DNA from: an uncultured Christensenellaceae bacterium
GTDB taxonomy: Bacteria; Bacillota; Clostridia; Christensenellales; UBA3700
DNA: 36,510 nt
Reading direction: 5' to 3'
NCBI GenBank assembly: GCA_944380305.1
Contig: CALWHF010000016.1
Location: 1-36,510 of the forward strand
Shown here in pieces: positions 19,474 to 26,755 of this stretch. The translations under genes were made by a program, and so were the position numbers. The notes beneath the pieces are model-generated. The model searched no databases. It saw nothing but the letters and a program-made list of their open reading frames with translations, and was not told the DNA's origin. Each line of letters opens with the position of its first letter. The stretch's first letter is position 1.

Positions 19474-20469
19474 TCAAAGTTTATCATCGCAGAATCGCGT
19501 TGTCAAGCAAACGGCATCGAAAAAGTCTCCTCCCGAGACGTCGTATACGGCAAGGCTTTCTCCCGATGCGAGTTTTTCGGTCATCACCGCTCTTCCGCAC
19601 GCAAAACCGTCGTACGTCCTGAAACAATACGCTTTTCTCTCCGCATCGATAACGCATGAATACGTTGTTACATCCTCTCTGCCGTTTTGCGTGACGACGC
19701 TGCCTCTCGGCATAGCCACGCTCTCGAGCATACGAAAAGTCTGCGCGATCTTTTCTCTCGGGTCGTTCCCGCATACGGCGTTCCTGAGGCAGTATTCCGC
19801 CTTTACGAAACGCGAATAAGACGACATGTCTCCCGGGAGCCCGATCGCGCCCATTCCCTCGCAAAACATACTTTCATCAACACGGGCATAAAAATTTTCC
19901 GACGACAATCTTTCGTATTGTCTGACGTTTTGCGTATGGAAAGGAAACGGAGGATTGTTCGTGAGCACGCAAAGAGGATCGTCATATACTTTTGCTCCGC
20001 TCTTTGTCTGTTCGAAAACGATGCTGCCGCTTTTATCCGACACGATCCAATGTAAAGGAACTAAGGGAAGATCGCGCCTGAAAGGCTTATCCGTTATCTC
20101 CGTATTTTCGAGAAGGCTCCTCGCCTCTTCGAGATCCGCACACGTCGCGAGAACGTAGGGGATCAGTTCGTACGGCGCGAGAGATTTCTTACCTTTTTCG
20201 GCATTTTCCTTATATAATGCATTAAACGGGAAATTGAGTCCCGCCATGCACAATCCCTTTTCGTTGCAGGCTTCGGCATAAAGCGGATAGTCGTCAGCTA
20301 CCGCCGCGCCGCCTATCATTGCATAGTGTCTCAGCAGCGTGCCAGACTCTTTCGTCTTCAACAGATAGTCTCGAGGAGTAACAGCGATCTTGTACCCGAA
20401 ATCATAATCTATATCCATATTCCTGCCGAAATAAAGCGTATCTCTGACAAATGAAATAACGGTACACAT
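19474..20469 (-). CDS. Choloylglycine hydrolase / penicillin V acylase family (bile salt hydrolase-like)
   Basis: A 331-residue Ntn-hydrolase of the linear-amide C-N hydrolase family. Met1 is followed by the nucleophile C2 (MCTVISF), exposed after Met removal. FGRNMDIDYDF gives the conserved Arg and Asp (R16, D19), LTNNPPF gives the conserved Asn pair near residue 170, and SRFVKAEY contains the conserved Arg. Length is normal for bile salt hydrolases and penicillin V acylases, which cleave conjugated bile salts or acyl amides. Bile salt activity would fit a gut host but is not proven by sequence. The start codon has no Shine-Dalgarno and lies inside a large inverted repeat. It is the third gene after the CDF and ASCH genes. 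Confidence 0.9.
   Translation of the reverse strand: MCTVISFVRDTLYFGRNMDIDYDFGYKIAVTPRDYLLKTKESGTLLRHYAMIGGAAVADDYPLYAEACNEKGLCMAGLNFPFNALYKENAEKGKKSLAPYELIPYVLATCADLEEARSLLENTEITDKPFRRDLPLVPLHWIVSDKSGSIVFEQTKSGAKVYDDPLCVLTNNPPFPFHTQNVRQYERLSSENFYARVDESMFCEGMGAIGLPGDMSSYSRFVKAEYCLRNAVCGNDPREKIAQTFRMLESVAMPRGSVVTQNGREDVTTYSCVIDAERKAYCFRTYDGFACGRAVMTEKLASGESLAVYDVSGGDFFDAVCLTTRFCDDKL
19478..19506 (-). promoter_or_regulatory. Promoter of the preQ1 operon
   Basis: TTGACA (19501-19506), 17 bp, TAAACT (19478-19483) on the minus strand. It is embedded in the last codons of the choloylglycine hydrolase gene and would start the RNA about 10 nt before the aptamer. Confidence 0.65.
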
Positions 20470-20490
20470 ATCAATGATATTGTGTACCGT
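20459..20490. repeat. 15-bp inverted repeat covering the hydrolase start codon
   Basis: ACGGTACACATATCA (20459-20473) is repeated inverted at 20475-20490 with a single bulged T and a 1-nt centre. The start codon of the choloylglycine hydrolase (20467-20469) lies within one arm. As RNA it would hide the start codon; as DNA it could be an operator. No U-run follows. Confidence 0.6.
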
Positions 20491-20518
20491 TTTCGCTCGA
20501 TTATTCCGTCTGGTGAGA

Positions 20519-20869
20519 TCATCGTTCCGCCCGCACGTCGGACAGTTCGATCCCCACTACTCCGTATTTTTTTATATCCTCTTCGCAGTAATATGCGTAC
20601 ATATCTCTGTAATCCGCACTTTCTTCCCTTCCCTTATAGCCTATCGCCACCGCGGGCAGACTTGCGTAAAGCTCGGCAAAATCCCCTAATATATGCATAT
20701 CCGCGACGATCGCCGACATCTTTCTGCCGTTTTCCTCGCATACGAATTTTATTTCGTCACCCTTCGATACCGTTCTTCTCTTTTCGTCGAAAAGACGCAT
20801 TTCCACCGTCTTGTCCTTGCAAAGTATCGCGTCGAAAGGCTCTTTTTTCAGGCGCATCGTCGTTTTCAT
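20519..20869 (-). CDS. ASCH-domain protein
   Basis: A 116-residue protein with the features of the ASCH/PUA-like fold: LKKEPFDAILCKDKTVEMRLFDEKRR near the N-terminus (substrate-pocket K-T-x-E-x-R), then GDEIKF, and a C-terminal YGVVGIEL strand. ASCH domains bind RNA or modified nucleosides, and some members are amidohydrolases of N4-acetylcytidine. The start at 20869 is 1 bp after the stop of the CDF gene; ATG 20857 is possible. It sits mid-operon between the CDF transporter and the choloylglycine hydrolase. Confidence 0.8.
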   Translation of the reverse strand: MKTTMRLKKEPFDAILCKDKTVEMRLFDEKRRTVSKGDEIKFVCEENGRKMSAIVADMHILGDFAELYASLPAVAIGYKGREESADYRDMYAYYCEEDIKKYGVVGIELSDVRAER

Positions 20870-20870
20870 T

Positions 20871-22037
20871 TCAGACGTACGGATGCTCCGCTTTTATCAC
20901 GCAATTGCACTCGGGACGCAACGACCTTATCTTGTCTTCCACCGTCTTAGCCGCGTCTTCGTCGCTCGTCTTGCTGTCCACGGGTATTGAAAGGTCGAAT
21001 ATCAGATTGATGTGATTGCCGCCGTAAGTCATTCTGAAATCGTGCACCGAGAAAGTCTCGTCCACTTCTTTGACGACCGTCTTTACGAAATCGTACATCT
21101 CGTTTACCTTTTCGTCATCCACCACTATAGGGTCTAGGTGTATAGTCACTATGTATCCGTATTTTTTCTGAAAATCGCGTTCTATATTGTCGATAACGTC
21201 GTGAACGTAACTGAAGTCGCTCTTCGCGGATACTTCGGCATGAAAAGAAATTATCTGTCTTCCGGGACCGTAGTCGTGAACCATAACGTCGTGAATGCCT
21301 ATGACTTCGGGATAGTCTTTCACGAAATCGGAGATCTTTTTGAGTATCTCCTTGTCAGGCGAGCCCCCGATAAGCAGATCGATCGTCTCTTTTGCCGCCT
21401 TTACTCCCGTATAGAATATGAACGCGGCTACCAGAATACCCGCATATCCGTCTATATTCAGTCCTGCGAATTTGGACAACAATGCAGATACGAAAACGAG
21501 CGTTGTCGCGACAACGTCTGAAATACTGTCGAAAGACGCCGCGCGTATCGCCGAAGAATTTATCCTTTTGGCTATCTTGCGATAGAAGAAGAACAACCAG
21601 CACTTCACGGCGATCGCCGCGCCGAGAAATACGAGCGTCGCCGTACCTATCGCCGTAGCTTCGGGGGTGATTATCTTCTCTATCGAAGTTTTGAACAGCT
21701 CCACACCTACGAATATTATGAGCACGTCCACGATAAACGCGCTTATATATTCGAATCTGCCATGCCCCATCGGATGTTCTTTGTCCGCATGCTTGCCCGA
21801 AAATCTGAACCCTATCATCGTTACGACGGACGAGCCAGCGTCTCCTATATTGTTGAACGCATCCGCGATTATCGCGACGGACGCCGACAGAATACCGATG
21901 ATCAGCTTGCCGATGAACAACAGAATATTCGCGATAATGCCCGTCGTGCTCGACAGCATCGCATAATTGCTCCTGACTGCGGGATCCCGCACGTCGTCTT
22001 TATTTTTTACAAACAGTTTGATAAGAAGATCAGTCAT
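20871..22037 (-). CDS. Cation diffusion facilitator (CDF) transporter, Mn-type metal site
   Basis: A 388-residue metal-ion/proton antiporter exporting a divalent metal. Six transmembrane helices span about residues 25-205 and a cytosolic metallochaperone-like domain follows (about 215-385). Site A, by comparison with YiiP, is D59 and N63 (ADAFNN) in TM2 and D170 and D174 (FDSISD) in TM5. It has Asn/Asp and no His, the pattern associated with Mn2+-type CDFs such as MntE; His there is usual for zinc members. ATG 22037 has AGAGGCG upstream and a good promoter. It heads the CDF-ASCH-hydrolase operon. Confidence 0.92.
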   Translation of the reverse strand: MTDLLIKLFVKNKDDVRDPAVRSNYAMLSSTTGIIANILLFIGKLIIGILSASVAIIADAFNNIGDAGSSVVTMIGFRFSGKHADKEHPMGHGRFEYISAFIVDVLIIFVGVELFKTSIEKIITPEATAIGTATLVFLGAAIAVKCWLFFFYRKIAKRINSSAIRAASFDSISDVVATTLVFVSALLSKFAGLNIDGYAGILVAAFIFYTGVKAAKETIDLLIGGSPDKEILKKISDFVKDYPEVIGIHDVMVHDYGPGRQIISFHAEVSAKSDFSYVHDVIDNIERDFQKKYGYIVTIHLDPIVVDDEKVNEMYDFVKTVVKEVDETFSVHDFRMTYGGNHINLIFDLSIPVDSKTSDEDAAKTVEDKIRSLRPECNCVIKAEHPYV

Positions 22038-22064
22038 GACTTCGCCTCTGATTAATTAACATAT

Positions 22065-22093
22065 AGTATAAAATAATATTCCTCATATGTCAA
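22065..22093 (-). promoter_or_regulatory. Promoter of the CDF operon
   Basis: TTGACA (22088-22093), 17 bp, TATACT (22065-22070) on the minus strand, about 28 bp upstream of the ATG. Confidence 0.75.
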
Positions 22094-22117
22094 CAACGGT
22101 GACCGGACGTCTTTCAG

Positions 22118-22146
22118 CAAAAAAAAGAACGCCTTTTTGCGTTCTT
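22118..22146 (-). terminator. Terminator of the lipoprotein gene
   Basis: An 8-bp stem (22125-22132 with 22139-22146) followed on the minus strand by a run of T at 22126-22118. Confidence 0.8.
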
Positions 22147-22161
22147 TCATTTCCACATGAT

Positions 22162-22986
22162 CTATGCCGTCAGGATTTCTTTTATCGTATCGAGATACAT
22201 TCCTTCCCCGATATAAAGCACTCTTCCGACACGCTCTGCCCGCGATGCCTCTTCGGCTTTCTCTGCCCATTCCCGCGATGACGCCATAAACACATAGTAC
22301 CACTCGCCGTCTTTTTGCAATTTGTATCCTTCGACCAGATTCCCCTCTGCGCCGTAAGGCAATCCGCCGCATTCGTCGAAGAACACGTCTCCCAGTTCAT
22401 CCTGCAAAATTGCCTGACGGTCGTAACCGTCGCCGACGGCTTCAAGCGATATTTTGCCGAATGCATCGCTCATAATTTTTTCGTTTTCATTTTCGAACAT
22501 AGCAAGCAGATATTCCATCTGCGAGTCATTGAGAGTCGCAACGTATTTCGACATCGATTTTCTGACGACCAGTTTGTTTTCTCTGTAAGATCCCGTCTCC
22601 TTTCCGTCAGCGTGAGTATAAGTCACCCTCTCCCCGATATTGTATACGAAGTCGCTCTCCTTTTTCCACAAAAAATTGCCCGCCGTGTAGGTTAAACGCA
22701 TAGAATAGTCGTATTCCGCCTCAACAGTGAAACTGCCGCTTATGCCGATCTCGATCGCCTCGAACATCAATTCTCCCAGGCTCTTGACGATGTCGAACGT
22801 CTTTTGCCCGTACTCGTAGGTCACGTCCACCCACTTGCCGTTTTCCGTCTGTATGCTCAGGCTTTCGAGCTGTGCTTTTTCTTCCGTTATCGACGGACTC
22901 CCTATCTTTGTCGTACACGCAGCAAGACCGAATACGGTCGCGAGCGTCAATACGATTACGGTTATCGAACGAATCGTCTTTTTCAT
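22162..22986 (-). CDS. Hypothetical lipoprotein, 274 aa
   Basis: I do not recognise the family. The start is ATG 22986 (GAGAGGTG upstream); a longer frame runs further up through the promoter and is not used. The signal peptide ends in GLAAC, giving a lipidated C24. The mature part is mostly beta-strand-like with Tyr-rich strands (VEAEYDYSMRLTYTAGNF) and an acidic middle, and could be a lipid- or peptide-binding extracytoplasmic domain. It is a single gene with its own promoter and terminator. Confidence 0.8.
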   Translation of the reverse strand: MKKTIRSITVIVLTLATVFGLAACTTKIGSPSITEEKAQLESLSIQTENGKWVDVTYEYGQKTFDIVKSLGELMFEAIEIGISGSFTVEAEYDYSMRLTYTAGNFLWKKESDFVYNIGERVTYTHADGKETGSYRENKLVVRKSMSKYVATLNDSQMEYLLAMFENENEKIMSDAFGKISLEAVGDGYDRQAILQDELGDVFFDECGGLPYGAEGNLVEGYKLQKDGEWYYVFMASSREWAEKAEEASRAERVGRVLYIGEGMYLDTIKEILTA

Positions 22987-23004
22987 GATACACCTCTCTT
23001 GTTT

Positions 23005-23033
23005 AATATATCTTATATTAACCGACCTGTCAA
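23005..23033 (-). promoter_or_regulatory. Promoter of the 274-aa lipoprotein gene
   Basis: TTGACA (23028-23033), 17 bp, TATATT (23005-23010) on the minus strand. Confidence 0.75.
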
Positions 23034-23049
23034 TACCGGCTCTTTTTAA

Positions 23050-23088
23050 GAAACGCAAAAAGAAAGACGCCGATCGGCGTCTTTCTTT
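23050..23088 (-). terminator. Terminator after rubrerythrin (perfect 30-bp palindrome)
   Basis: 23059-23073 and 23074-23088 form a perfect palindrome whose GC core (GACGCC/GGCGTC) is flanked by A and T runs. On the minus strand it ends the rubrerythrin transcript. Confidence 0.8.
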
Positions 23089-23117
23089 AACGTCATTCGT
23101 TAAGAGTGAGCTGCTTT

Positions 23118-23780
23118 TCAATAATTATGCGCGTGTACTTCGAAGAACGACTGCGAGTACTTACATACGGAGCACACGTCGGGAGCCTTGACTCCGACCG
23201 CGACGTGTCCGCAATTACGGCATTCCCAGGCAGTCACTCCGCTCTTCTCGAAAACCTGCTTTGTCTCCACGTTTCTGAGCAGAGCGCGGTATCTCTCTTC
23301 GTGCCTCTTCTCTACCGCAGCAACTCCGCGGAACTGCTCTGCCAGATCCTGGAATCCTTCCTCGTCGGCTTCTTTCGCCATACGCGCATACATATCGGTC
23401 CATTCATAGCTCTCGCCTTCCGCGGCATGGAGAAGGTTCTCAGCGGTATTTCCTATCTCTCCGAGAGCCCTGAACCAAAGTTTTGCGTGTTCTTTCTCGT
23501 TGTCTGCCGTCTGCAGGAAGAGAGCCGCGATCTGTTCAAAACCCGCCTGACGAGCTACTTCCGCGAAATATGTATACTTATTGCGCGCCTGAGATTCGCC
23601 TGCGAACGCCTCGAGAAGATTCTTTTCGGTCTTGGTTCCCGCGTACGGATTCTTTGACGGTGCGGTTTCTTCGATCTTTACGAACTTGCTCGCCGGCGCC
23701 TTGCATACCGGGCATTAGAAATCGTCGGACAACTCTCCTTTATGGACGTAGCCGCAAACGGTACAAACGTATTCTTTCAT
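23118..23780 (-). pseudogene. Rubrerythrin interrupted by an in-frame TAA codon
   Basis: Read through, this is a 220-codon rubrerythrin, a non-heme diiron peroxidase that protects anaerobes from peroxide. An N-terminal rubredoxin knuckle (C6xxC9 ... C23xxC26) is followed by a ferritin-like diiron domain ([26 protein letters not shown]) and a second rubredoxin-like site (CRNCGH ... CSVC). ATG 23780 has GGAGGTCG upstream. Codon 22 is TAA (23715-23717), exactly between GELSDDF and CPVCKAP, where the family has one variable residue; nothing else is damaged. A Lys-to-stop point change (AAA to TAA), a sequence error or recoding could explain it. The stop splits the domain, and no good internal start follows until a Met in the diiron domain (23393). 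Confidence 0.85.
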
Positions 23781-23804
23781 CGTCTCGACCTCCTTTGTAT
23801 CTTT

Positions 23805-23845
23805 ATCATATCCGATCTGCGTCCCGCTTTCTGTGACAAAGTCAC
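23805..23845 (-). promoter_or_regulatory. Rubrerythrin promoter with Crp/Fnr-type operator
   Basis: The -10 box is TATGAT (23805-23810, minus strand), with the transcript start near 23798. No good -35 box is present; instead the inverted repeat GTGAC-AAA-GTCAC (23833-23845) is centred at about -41, the class II activator position. The same site lies at about -70 relative to the divergent regulator gene. Confidence 0.65.
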
Positions 23846-23892
23846 GATTGATCGACTGCTTTTCGTTTTGTGCGTGCATTCTCTTTGCCGAT

Positions 23893-23902
23893 ATGCTATA
23901 AT
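23893..23902 (+). promoter_or_regulatory. Extended -10 promoter of the Crp/Fnr gene
   Basis: ATATGCTATAAT contains a TG-extended -10 box (TATAAT at 23897-23902). The start is expected near 23909, so the leader is very short, with AAAGGAG at 23908-23914. Confidence 0.55.
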
Positions 23903-23920
23903 ATCCGAAAGGAGCACTAT

Positions 23921-24580
23921 ATGGATCTTTCATCTTTCTTCCCCGTATGGAATAAGCTTTCAGATGCCGAACGCACTGTCCTCGAAGCGTCGGCGGTAAA
24001 ACGTACTTTCCTCAAAGGATCCGTACTTCATTCGGGTTCAGACGAATGCACCGGACTTATACTGGTAAATTCGGGACAGCTCCGAGCGTACACCTCATCC
24101 CCGGAAGGCAAAGAAGTCACCCTCTACCGCCTGCTCGATATGGATATTTGTCTGTTCTCCGCTTCGTGCATGATCCGCGGCATAGGTTTTATCGTAATGC
24201 TTTCTGCCGAAAAAGACAGCGAAGTCACGATAATTCCGGCAGACATCTATAAAAAACTCATGCAGAATTCCGCCGTTATCGCGGGATTCACCAACGAGCT
24301 CATGGCATCAAGATTTTCCGACGTCATGTGGCTGGTCGAACAGATCATGTGGAAAAGCTTCGATAAGCGTCTTGCCGCGTTCCTGCTCGAAGAATCCAAC
24401 ATAGAAGACAGCCTCACTCTCAGGATAACGCACGAAGTCATAGGCAATCATCTCGGCAACCCCCGCGAAGTCGTGACCCGAATGCTGAAATATTTTGCAG
24501 ACGAAGGTCTCGTCGCCCTTTCGCGCGGCACGGTCACTCTGACCGACCCCGATAAGCTGCGCAAGCTTGCCGAAGACTGA
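23921..24580 (+). CDS. Crp/Fnr-family transcriptional regulator
   Basis: A 219-residue regulator. Residues about 1-140 form a cyclic-nucleotide-binding-like sensor domain (GLILVNSGQLRAY, GKEVTLYRLL), and about 150-215 hold the winged helix-turn-helix with recognition helix GNPREVVTRMLKYF. Cysteines C77 and C83 in DICLFSASCM form a pair often seen in clostridial members and might sense redox state; the four-Cys iron-sulfur motif of Fnr is absent. ATG 23921 has AAAGGAG upstream. It is divergent from rubrerythrin and convergent with thioredoxin, and matching operators lie before both, so it probably controls peroxide or redox defence. Confidence 0.88.
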   Translation: MDLSSFFPVWNKLSDAERTVLEASAVKRTFLKGSVLHSGSDECTGLILVNSGQLRAYTSSPEGKEVTLYRLLDMDICLFSASCMIRGIGFIVMLSAEKDSEVTIIPADIYKKLMQNSAVIAGFTNELMASRFSDVMWLVEQIMWKSFDKRLAAFLLEESNIEDSLTLRITHEVIGNHLGNPREVVTRMLKYFADEGLVALSRGTVTLTDPDKLRKLAED

Positions 24581-24604
24581 TACCCGAATGTGAACCTGTC
24601 GTGT

Positions 24605-24910
24605 TCAGATCATTCTCAGAATGTCTTTCTTCGGGCGCACCCCTACCGATCCGTTTACTACGTTGCCGTCCTTGACGACCGCAAGCGTCGGAATGCTCGA
24701 GATCTGAAAGAGGTTTGCGAGTTCTCTCTCCTCGTCCACGTTCACTTTGCACACCTTTATATCGTCACGCTCTTCCGCGATCTCGTCCACTACGGGACCC
24801 ATCATGCGGCAAGGACCGCACCAGTTCGCCCAGAAATCGATAAGCACGGGCTTATCGCTGTTGAGAACTTCGTCTTTGAAATTGTCTATCGTTAAGTTTA
24901 TTACTGCCAT
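24605..24910 (-). CDS. trxA: Thioredoxin
   Basis: A 101-residue thioredoxin, a cytosolic dithiol reductant. The active site is FWANWCGPC near residues 24-32, and the cis-proline motif is SIPT. Length and strand order are normal. ATG 24910 has GTGAGGTG upstream. It is transcribed from its own operator-bearing promoter and converges on the Crp/Fnr gene, with 24 bp between the stops and no clear terminator. Confidence 0.95.
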   Translation of the reverse strand: MAVINLTIDNFKDEVLNSDKPVLIDFWANWCGPCRMMGPVVDEIAEERDDIKVCKVNVDEERELANLFQISSIPTLAVVKDGNVVNGSVGVRPKKDILRMI

Positions 24911-24940
24911 ATTGCACCTCACGTTTGTCTTGATGGTTTC

Positions 24941-24981
24941 ATTATATTGCAGTTAAAAATCGTTTTCCGTAACTTTGTCAC
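24941..24981 (-). promoter_or_regulatory. Thioredoxin promoter with Crp/Fnr-type operator
   Basis: TATAAT (24941-24946) on the minus strand, start near 24934. The -35 region is poor. The operator (minus strand GTGAC-AAA-GTTAC, 24969-24981) differs from the rubrerythrin site by one base and is centred at -41. Confidence 0.65.
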
Positions 24982-24998
24982 ATAACGAAGGCTCCTGC

Positions 24999-25018
24999 AA
25001 AAAAAAGAGGGCTCCTCT
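24999..25018 (-). terminator. Terminator of the 159-aa hypothetical gene
   Basis: A 5-bp stem (25006-25010 with 25014-25018, loop of 3) followed on the minus strand by eight T residues. Confidence 0.65.
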
Positions 25019-25094
25019 CTGTCTTTCATTTGATCAACAACCGCTTCGGCTCAGCTTTTACCAAAAAAACATGTTTCCCGTCAAACCCCAGGTT

Positions 25095-25574
25095 TCACTT
25101 ATTGCCGCAGAGTACGAACATCTCATCTGCAAAACCTTCCGAATAACCGCCGATATAATAGCTCGACAGCCTTTCCCCGTATTCACTCCCGACAATAACG
25201 AACATATCGTAGTAAAAATCGTCCTTATCCGTCGAAGGTCTGACGCAGTTTTCCCTTTTTACAATATACGCAACGCGATATTCTTCATTCGTAACGTGCG
25301 CTTCGCTGACGCAAAACACGTCTTTGCAGAATCTGTTATATCTTTTCACTTTCGTACGGGTGCACTTGTCTATATCTTTCCAGTCCGCTCTCTCCGCCTT
25401 ATATTTTATTCTGAGAAACCTGTCGAGTTCTGCGAGTTTTACCTGCTCTCCGAAACGAAAGTCCGGCAAAACTGACTTGACGCGCTCAAGCGCGGCTCTT
25501 GACCTTTCGGCAGACAACTTCCCTCCTACAACGATACAATCGTCGTCAATCGATCCTCTTTGATTCTTTTTCAT
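25095..25574 (-). CDS. Hypothetical protein, 159 aa
   Basis: I do not recognise it. It is a soluble protein with a basic, helical N-terminal half (about 60-95 is rich in Lys, Arg and Cys) and an aromatic, Tyr- and Phe-rich C-terminal half (DDFYYDMFVIVGSEYG, SSYYIGGYSEGF). It has no signal peptide. The ribosome-binding site before ATG 25574 is weak (GGGAA). An extended -10 box (TATAAT 25606-25611, preceded by TTTGC) lies upstream and a terminator downstream, so it is a single-gene unit. Codon use resembles the host genes, not the AT-rich island that begins just beyond. Confidence 0.6.
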   Translation of the reverse strand: MKKNQRGSIDDDCIVVGGKLSAERSRAALERVKSVLPDFRFGEQVKLAELDRFLRIKYKAERADWKDIDKCTRTKVKRYNRFCKDVFCVSEAHVTNEEYRVAYIVKRENCVRPSTDKDDFYYDMFVIVGSEYGERLSSYYIGGYSEGFADEMFVLCGNK

Positions 25575-25605
25575 TATGTTCCCACGATTATTTACTTCTA
25601 AATCG

Positions 25606-25611
25606 ATTATA
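25606..25611 (-). promoter_or_regulatory. Extended -10 box of the 159-aa gene
   Basis: TTTGCTATAAT on the minus strand; -35 box not evident. Confidence 0.45.
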
Positions 25612-25786
25612 GCAAATTACAGAGCGAATGAAAAGGTCTTTAAAGATTCTCTTTCCCTCCCGACGACCGTAAGTGCTCGCGAAACACAGCGTCCGACATG
25701 TTCTCCCCCGCTTTTATAAACAAAATCGATTTTATTATTAATTTTGATGTGTTAATAACAATAGCGATTTGTTTAATTTAATGGAT

Positions 25787-26755
25787 TTATTGCATTTTTA
25801 TCAATCCTCTCTTTTCTTTCAGATCAATGTCATATATATTATAATTGAGCTGTGCCATTCGATTGTCGGTGTACACATAAGAATTCATATGTAATGTATA
25901 CTTGCAATATGAATACTTCATTTTGCATTTTACCAATATCTCGTAAAGTCCTCTGATGAGAGGAAATCCGAACAAACACTTTTTAAATTGCTCCCAACGA
26001 ATGCCGAATCTGTCTTGAGACGGTTCGAACTGAAAGTTAAACTCAACTTTTGCCACACCTGATTTTAATGCAAGCAAATTTTCTTCTATTTTATTATTTT
26101 GATCAAATAACAGTGTAATATTTGTTCCGTTGATTCCCTGTTTAGGATCTTTTTCAACTCCTGTAGAATCAGAAATAACACATTTATTTTTACTGTTCTC
26201 TGTTTCATCTTTTTGCCATACAAAATCTGCATCTTGTTCTGAGCCTTCTCCTATTTTAACCCGTATCGACTTGAACACGACTCTTTGAAAAATGCTTCCT
26301 GTAAACACAAGATGCAATCCGTATTTATAATCGGTCAAACATCTGTCTTGTATTTCCTCGTAATATTTTGATGCCAAATCAGACCACACTCCAAACGGAA
26401 ATAATATTACATAAAATCTGATATTGGCACCTTGTGCCAAAGCTTCGAATACTTTACCCTTCAACCTTTTTTCGCTGTTCATTACGTTTATGCTCGTTAT
26501 CACGATCGGGATTAAAACCCCGGTAAGCGAAACGCCTAAAACTTGAATCCAAACAGTAATCTGCTCGACCAAGTCGTCATATTCCCACCCCGAAACATTT
26601 TGCAATTCACAGGACAATAATATTATTTTTGTTAATGCCACAAAGAAGCATACTAAACATCCGATCAATAACGTAATGATAACTGCATCAACAATAACAA
26701 AAATAATATTTAAAAGTAATATTTTGCGATTGTTTTCTTTACACTGTTTTTCCAT
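25787..26755 (-). CDS. Two-TM membrane protein with large soluble domain (island gene 3)
   Basis: A 322-residue protein that I do not recognise. Two strongly hydrophobic segments lie at about residues 12-48 and 67-90, with a basic stretch after each (NSEKRLKGK after the second). The remaining 225 residues are probably cytosolic and rich in beta strands (IRFYVILFPFGVW, LHLVFTGSIFQRVVFKSIRVKIG, KVEFNFQFEP). The layout of a short TM hairpin plus a soluble domain is that of several membrane-disrupting defence effectors, but I see no specific family motif. Its start overlaps the previous gene by 17 bp. Codon use is AT-rich and foreign to the window. Confidence 0.75.
   Translation of the reverse strand: MEKQCKENNRKILLLNIIFVIVDAVIITLLIGCLVCFFVALTKIILLSCELQNVSGWEYDDLVEQITVWIQVLGVSLTGVLIPIVITSINVMNSEKRLKGKVFEALAQGANIRFYVILFPFGVWSDLASKYYEEIQDRCLTDYKYGLHLVFTGSIFQRVVFKSIRVKIGEGSEQDADFVWQKDETENSKNKCVISDSTGVEKDPKQGINGTNITLLFDQNNKIEENLLALKSGVAKVEFNFQFEPSQDRFGIRWEQFKKCLFGFPLIRGLYEILVKCKMKYSYCKYTLHMNSYVYTDNRMAQLNYNIYDIDLKEKRGLIKMQ

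Noticed and set aside
25575..25786. Possible gene or phage attachment site in the gap before the AT-rich island
   Set aside because: No open frame with start signals; only a short AAAATCGATTTT palindrome and AT-rich DNA were seen.
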